Positions 28,441 to 30,703 of a stretch of DNA of 30,703 nt are shown in pieces. Origin of the DNA: Chara braunii (lineage: Eukaryota; Streptophyta; Charophyceae; Charales; Characeae); NCBI GenBank assembly GCA_003427395.1, contig BFEA01000120.1, positions 603,691 through 634,393 on the forward strand. Direction: 5' to 3'. Under the pieces are notes generated by a model, which was not told the origin of the DNA, ran no database searches, and saw only the letters and a program-made list of their open reading frames with translations. The translations under genes were made by a program, and so were the position numbers. The stretch's first letter is position 1. The number at the start of each line of letters is the position of its first letter.

Positions 28441-28560
28441 TAGCCAACAACAGTTGAAGCAAGTCTAACAGAAAAAAATAGATCTATTCTACTACGTGGA
28501 AGGTATTGCTGGTACCCAGTCGCCGAAGCAAAGTAAGTATAGGCTCTGAGACAAGGATGA

Positions 28561-30210
28561 AAGCTACCGAGGAAATATAGAAATGAGGACCCCGCTGATG
28601 AACAATCGTTGCGCCTCCTACGAGTATGGAGGAAGCTTCCCCCTCCTGATTGCCCAACACCAAATAGGTCGGAGGAAATCTTCAGACAACCCTTGTTTGG
28701 TAATAGACTGATCACGGAGTCTCTCGGTCGCATGAGATGTAGTTCAGACTCTCCATGGAAAGGTTGGGTGAAACACGGGGTCAGGAGGGTGAGGGACCTT
28801 TGAGACTCAAGTACAAGAAACTGGAAAAGTGCAAAAAGAATGCGTTCATGGTTGCGATATTGTCATTTCACTGAGGACGCACTTAACGATCTCATTGACA
28901 TTTTCCCCCTCCACTGGTACATTACCCTCCGGAAGGGCCCTCGTTTGGTAGAAGGAGACTGGGTGGATTTCCCCAATTGTGGAAATCAAGTAGGGCGGGT
29001 TCACTTGGTAGACCAAACGCAAGTGCTGATTGAAGTCTTCTCCATTCAAAAGGAGGATCAACTACGAGGGAGCAAACAACCCTTTATCTGGAAGGAAAAA
29101 AAAGAAGTATATCTCGTCAGAATTATTCACGAATGTAGAGGATGGAGAGCCTATCGACACATGATCCTGATTGAGGACCTCCCCTTCGACCTCGAGGAGA
29201 GGCACTGGTCCTGGAATGATCCGAGAAGCTCTGGAAATTCAAGCAGGGGGGGAAGGGCAAGGTCATTAACACTTGCTGGCTTAAAATCTAAGTCAGTATA
29301 CCGAATGCTCAGACCTAAACGCAGGCTGTGAGATAATGTAGAAGATAGATGGTATCGCCATCTCAATGTGGATCGGGGCTTGCTAAAACCCATAAGGTGG
29401 TTTGCGGATTATGGAAAGAGGCCGGCAAAGATCTCCGCCTTACAATGGAAGATTGCACACCGGTGCCTACCAACTAACGATTGGCTAACAAATCACTCCC
29501 ATTTGGAACAGCAGGGGCAAGCACTGCCTTGGTGTCACAGATGTCTCCAGGGCTACCACGGTAAAAAATGTTCCAAGACGATAGAGCACATCTTCCTTCA
29601 GTGTCCCGCGGATGTCCTACTGTGGAGGTGGTGGGACAGGATTTTGCGACACATGGTACCGGGCTCGACTTGGCCATGGGAATGGAGGGCCATACTTCTG
29701 GGACACTATCCCCAGATTCAAGGGCATACATTCAAAGAGAATATGTTCTGCCTGGGAAGGCGGGCTGTCCTATGGGTTATATGGTGGAGAAGATGCGTCC
29801 TGGAAATAGAGGGAGCACAGGTAGAAGAGGGGGAAGTCACGGAGCAACTAAGACTTTTGGTTCAATACGAGATTACGGCCCAGTGGGGTGCGGTTAAGGA
29901 AAAACTAAGTCAGCTGCACACCCAAGGGGATATTGACAGGGTTATCTCGCAGTTCTGTGAGGATTGGTTGGGCTGGAGGAGGGAAGGATGGGTTGCAAGG
30001 GTAACTTGGGCAGACGATGGACAGGCTCATCATCAGATGGAGAAAGGACTGCAGAGGGGACAGCACACAGGAATAACAAGGGATTATCAGCTTCACTTTC
30101 GCGAATGGACAAAGATTGATCCCAACAACCTGTTGCGGCCTGCTCAGGACTTCGTAGACCCTTTCCTCCCTCACCCTTTGTCTCTGGTGGTACCGTTCCC
30201 AAGAACCTGA
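28561..30210 (+). pseudogene. LINE-D ORF2 C-terminal region with zf-RVT knuckle
   Basis: One reading frame runs from about 28561 to the TGA at 30208, broken only by TGA at 28801-28803 (in VRDL*D) and TGA at 29329-29331 (in RRRL*DN). Blocks: IFRQPLFGN and W-x-x-W-x-x-x-GVRRVRDL, the connection region shared with LINE-B; IFPLHWYITLRKGP, comparable to AQWIGTLRVGK of LINE-B; KISALQWKIAHRCLPTNDWL; and a zinc knuckle CHRC ... HIFLQC with WRWWDRIL (about 29530-29645). A ~170-residue tail follows with W-rich VLWVIWWRR and a coiled-coil-like stretch, ending at VVPFPRT. The knuckle region is thought to help ORF2 bind RNA in L1-type elements. RT palm and endonuclease are absent. Confidence 0.85.
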
Positions 30211-30275
30211 GCAGCGCACTGGAGGCCGTCTTGTTTATTCCCCTTTCCTCGTTTCATTGTGATGACGTATGGAAC

Positions 30276-30294
30276 GCCAGACCTGGTCTCCAGC
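30276..30294 (+). other. LINE 3' UTR stem-loop, copy 1 (degenerate)
   Basis: GCCAGA-CCTGGTC-TCCAGC, preceded by GGAAC. It has the same 6-7-6 layout, but two central stem pairs are lost. Confidence 0.55.
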
Positions 30295-30334
30295 AGGGAT
30301 TGCTTTTCCTACTATTTTTCATTGAGCCAGGGAC

Positions 30335-30353
30335 GCTGGACTCAGTTTCCAGC
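30335..30353 (+). other. LINE 3' UTR stem-loop, copy 2
   Basis: GCTGGA-CTCAGTT-TCCAGC, preceded by GGGAC. All six pairs form. Confidence 0.8.
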
Positions 30354-30556
30354 AGAAGAGAGGTATTCCATTTTATGACATTGATCTGAACTCTCATCAC
30401 ACGATTCTCAGTATACAATAGACACCACGGGGGAAGTATGGGGTAGGCAGGGGCTGGGTGAAGGAGGGAAACTCCACTGGTGCCCCCCAGTAGCCCTCCA
30501 CCCTTTACCCGACCAGGCCACAGGCTAGGAAGGAGGTTAAAGTTTCGATATGGGAC

Positions 30557-30575
30557 GCTGGACCCTTTTTCCAGC
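30557..30575 (+). other. LINE 3' UTR stem-loop, copy 3
   Basis: GCTGGA-CCCTTTT-TCCAGC, preceded by GGGAC. All six pairs form and the loop differs. Confidence 0.8.
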
Positions 30576-30630
30576 ACAGTGGTGTCCTTTTCAAATGGAA
30601 AGATTTGTAAAGATGTATTCTTCAAGGGAC

Positions 30631-30649
30631 GCTGGACCCGGTTTCCAGC
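30631..30649 (+). other. LINE 3' UTR stem-loop, copy 4 (terminal)
   Basis: GCTGGA-CCCGGTT-TCCAGC, preceded by GGGAC and followed at 30655 by the conserved ATGCTCCCCACCAATAGAT block and poly(A). Confidence 0.85.
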
Positions 30650-30703
30650 AGGCGATGCTCCCCACCAATAGATGGAGCAGTTTCCCAAAAAAAAAAAAAA
30701 AAA

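Larger units (their letters stand above)
30211..30686 (+). other. LINE-D 3' UTR with stem-loop array
   Basis: Non-coding and rich in paired segments: four 19-nt stem-loops (30276-30294, 30335-30353, 30557-30575, 30631-30649). Between the second and third a longer imperfect stem can form from GGGTGAAGG...ACTGG (30456-30480) and CCAGT...CCTTTACCC (30487-30510). The last stem-loop ends 37 bp before the poly(A). Such structures may be the recognition site for the RT, as known for several LINE 3' tails. Confidence 0.75.
28441..30703 (+). mobile_element. LINE-D: 5'-truncated L1-like LINE with complete 3' end
   Basis: The 3' part of ORF2 (to 30210), a ~476-bp 3' UTR with four copies of the 19-nt stem-loop, and a poly(A) tail of at least 17 A (30687-30703) that runs off the window. 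It is less decayed than the other LINEs here (two in-frame stops over ~550 codons), so it is probably younger. Its left edge is adjacent and opposite to LINE-C. Confidence 0.85.

Overview
The window looks like a repeat-dominated stretch of a large eukaryotic nuclear genome, probably of the green lineage. The evidence is two Penelope-like retroelements with an N-terminal GIY-YIG nuclease, plant-type L1-like LINE remnants with a zf-RVT knuckle, a tRNA-derived SINE, DNA transposons with clean target-site duplications, long GGA-rich purine tracts, and one unresolved base (N at 1212) typical of a draft assembly. My best guess is a charophyte alga such as Chara, based only on remembered resemblance of the PIF-like N-terminus and the PLE type; it is not proven here. 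I see no intact host gene, rRNA, functional tRNA or CRISPR array.

Layout. 1-3091: polypurine low-complexity DNA, a 24-bp-arm hairpin, two SINE copies (1415-1545, 2815-3091), and 21-bp, ~41-bp and ~77-bp tandem repeats. 3092-8000: a nearly complete but dead LINE ORF2 on the minus strand (endonuclease, RT, zf-RVT), carrying a 358-bp tandem duplication. 8000-9582: sequence of unknown nature. 9583-12640: PLE-A, a 3'-truncated Penelope-like element. 13113-19196: PLE-B, a full-length relative of PLE-A flanked by ~666-bp direct repeats (pLTRs), each with a hammerhead-ribozyme-like core. 19630-20104: a 475-bp hAT-like MITE with an 8-bp TSD. 21291-23040: a 1750-bp PIF/Harbinger-like element with a TTA TSD and a transposase N-terminal fragment on the minus strand. 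23428-30703: nested LINE fragments on both strands; the last ends in a 3' UTR with four identical-geometry stem-loops and a poly(A) tail at the window edge.

The most interesting system is the PLE pair. Both have a gag-like ORF1 (RG-rich region, CCHC knuckle, coiled coil, SAP-like C-terminus) followed, in the same frame and after a single stop codon, by a pol-like ORF2 (GIY-YIG, CxC motif, RT). PLE-B adds pLTRs with ribozyme-like motifs 5418 bp apart. ORF1 would bind the transcript or chromatin, ORF2 would nick and reverse-transcribe, and the ribozymes would cut tandem transcripts into unit length. Both copies are mutated, so this is architecture rather than current activity.

A second notable signal is a 19-nt stem-loop (6-bp stem, 7-nt loop, GGGAC-like 5' flank) found six times at three LINE 3' regions, with compensatory base-pair changes between loci.
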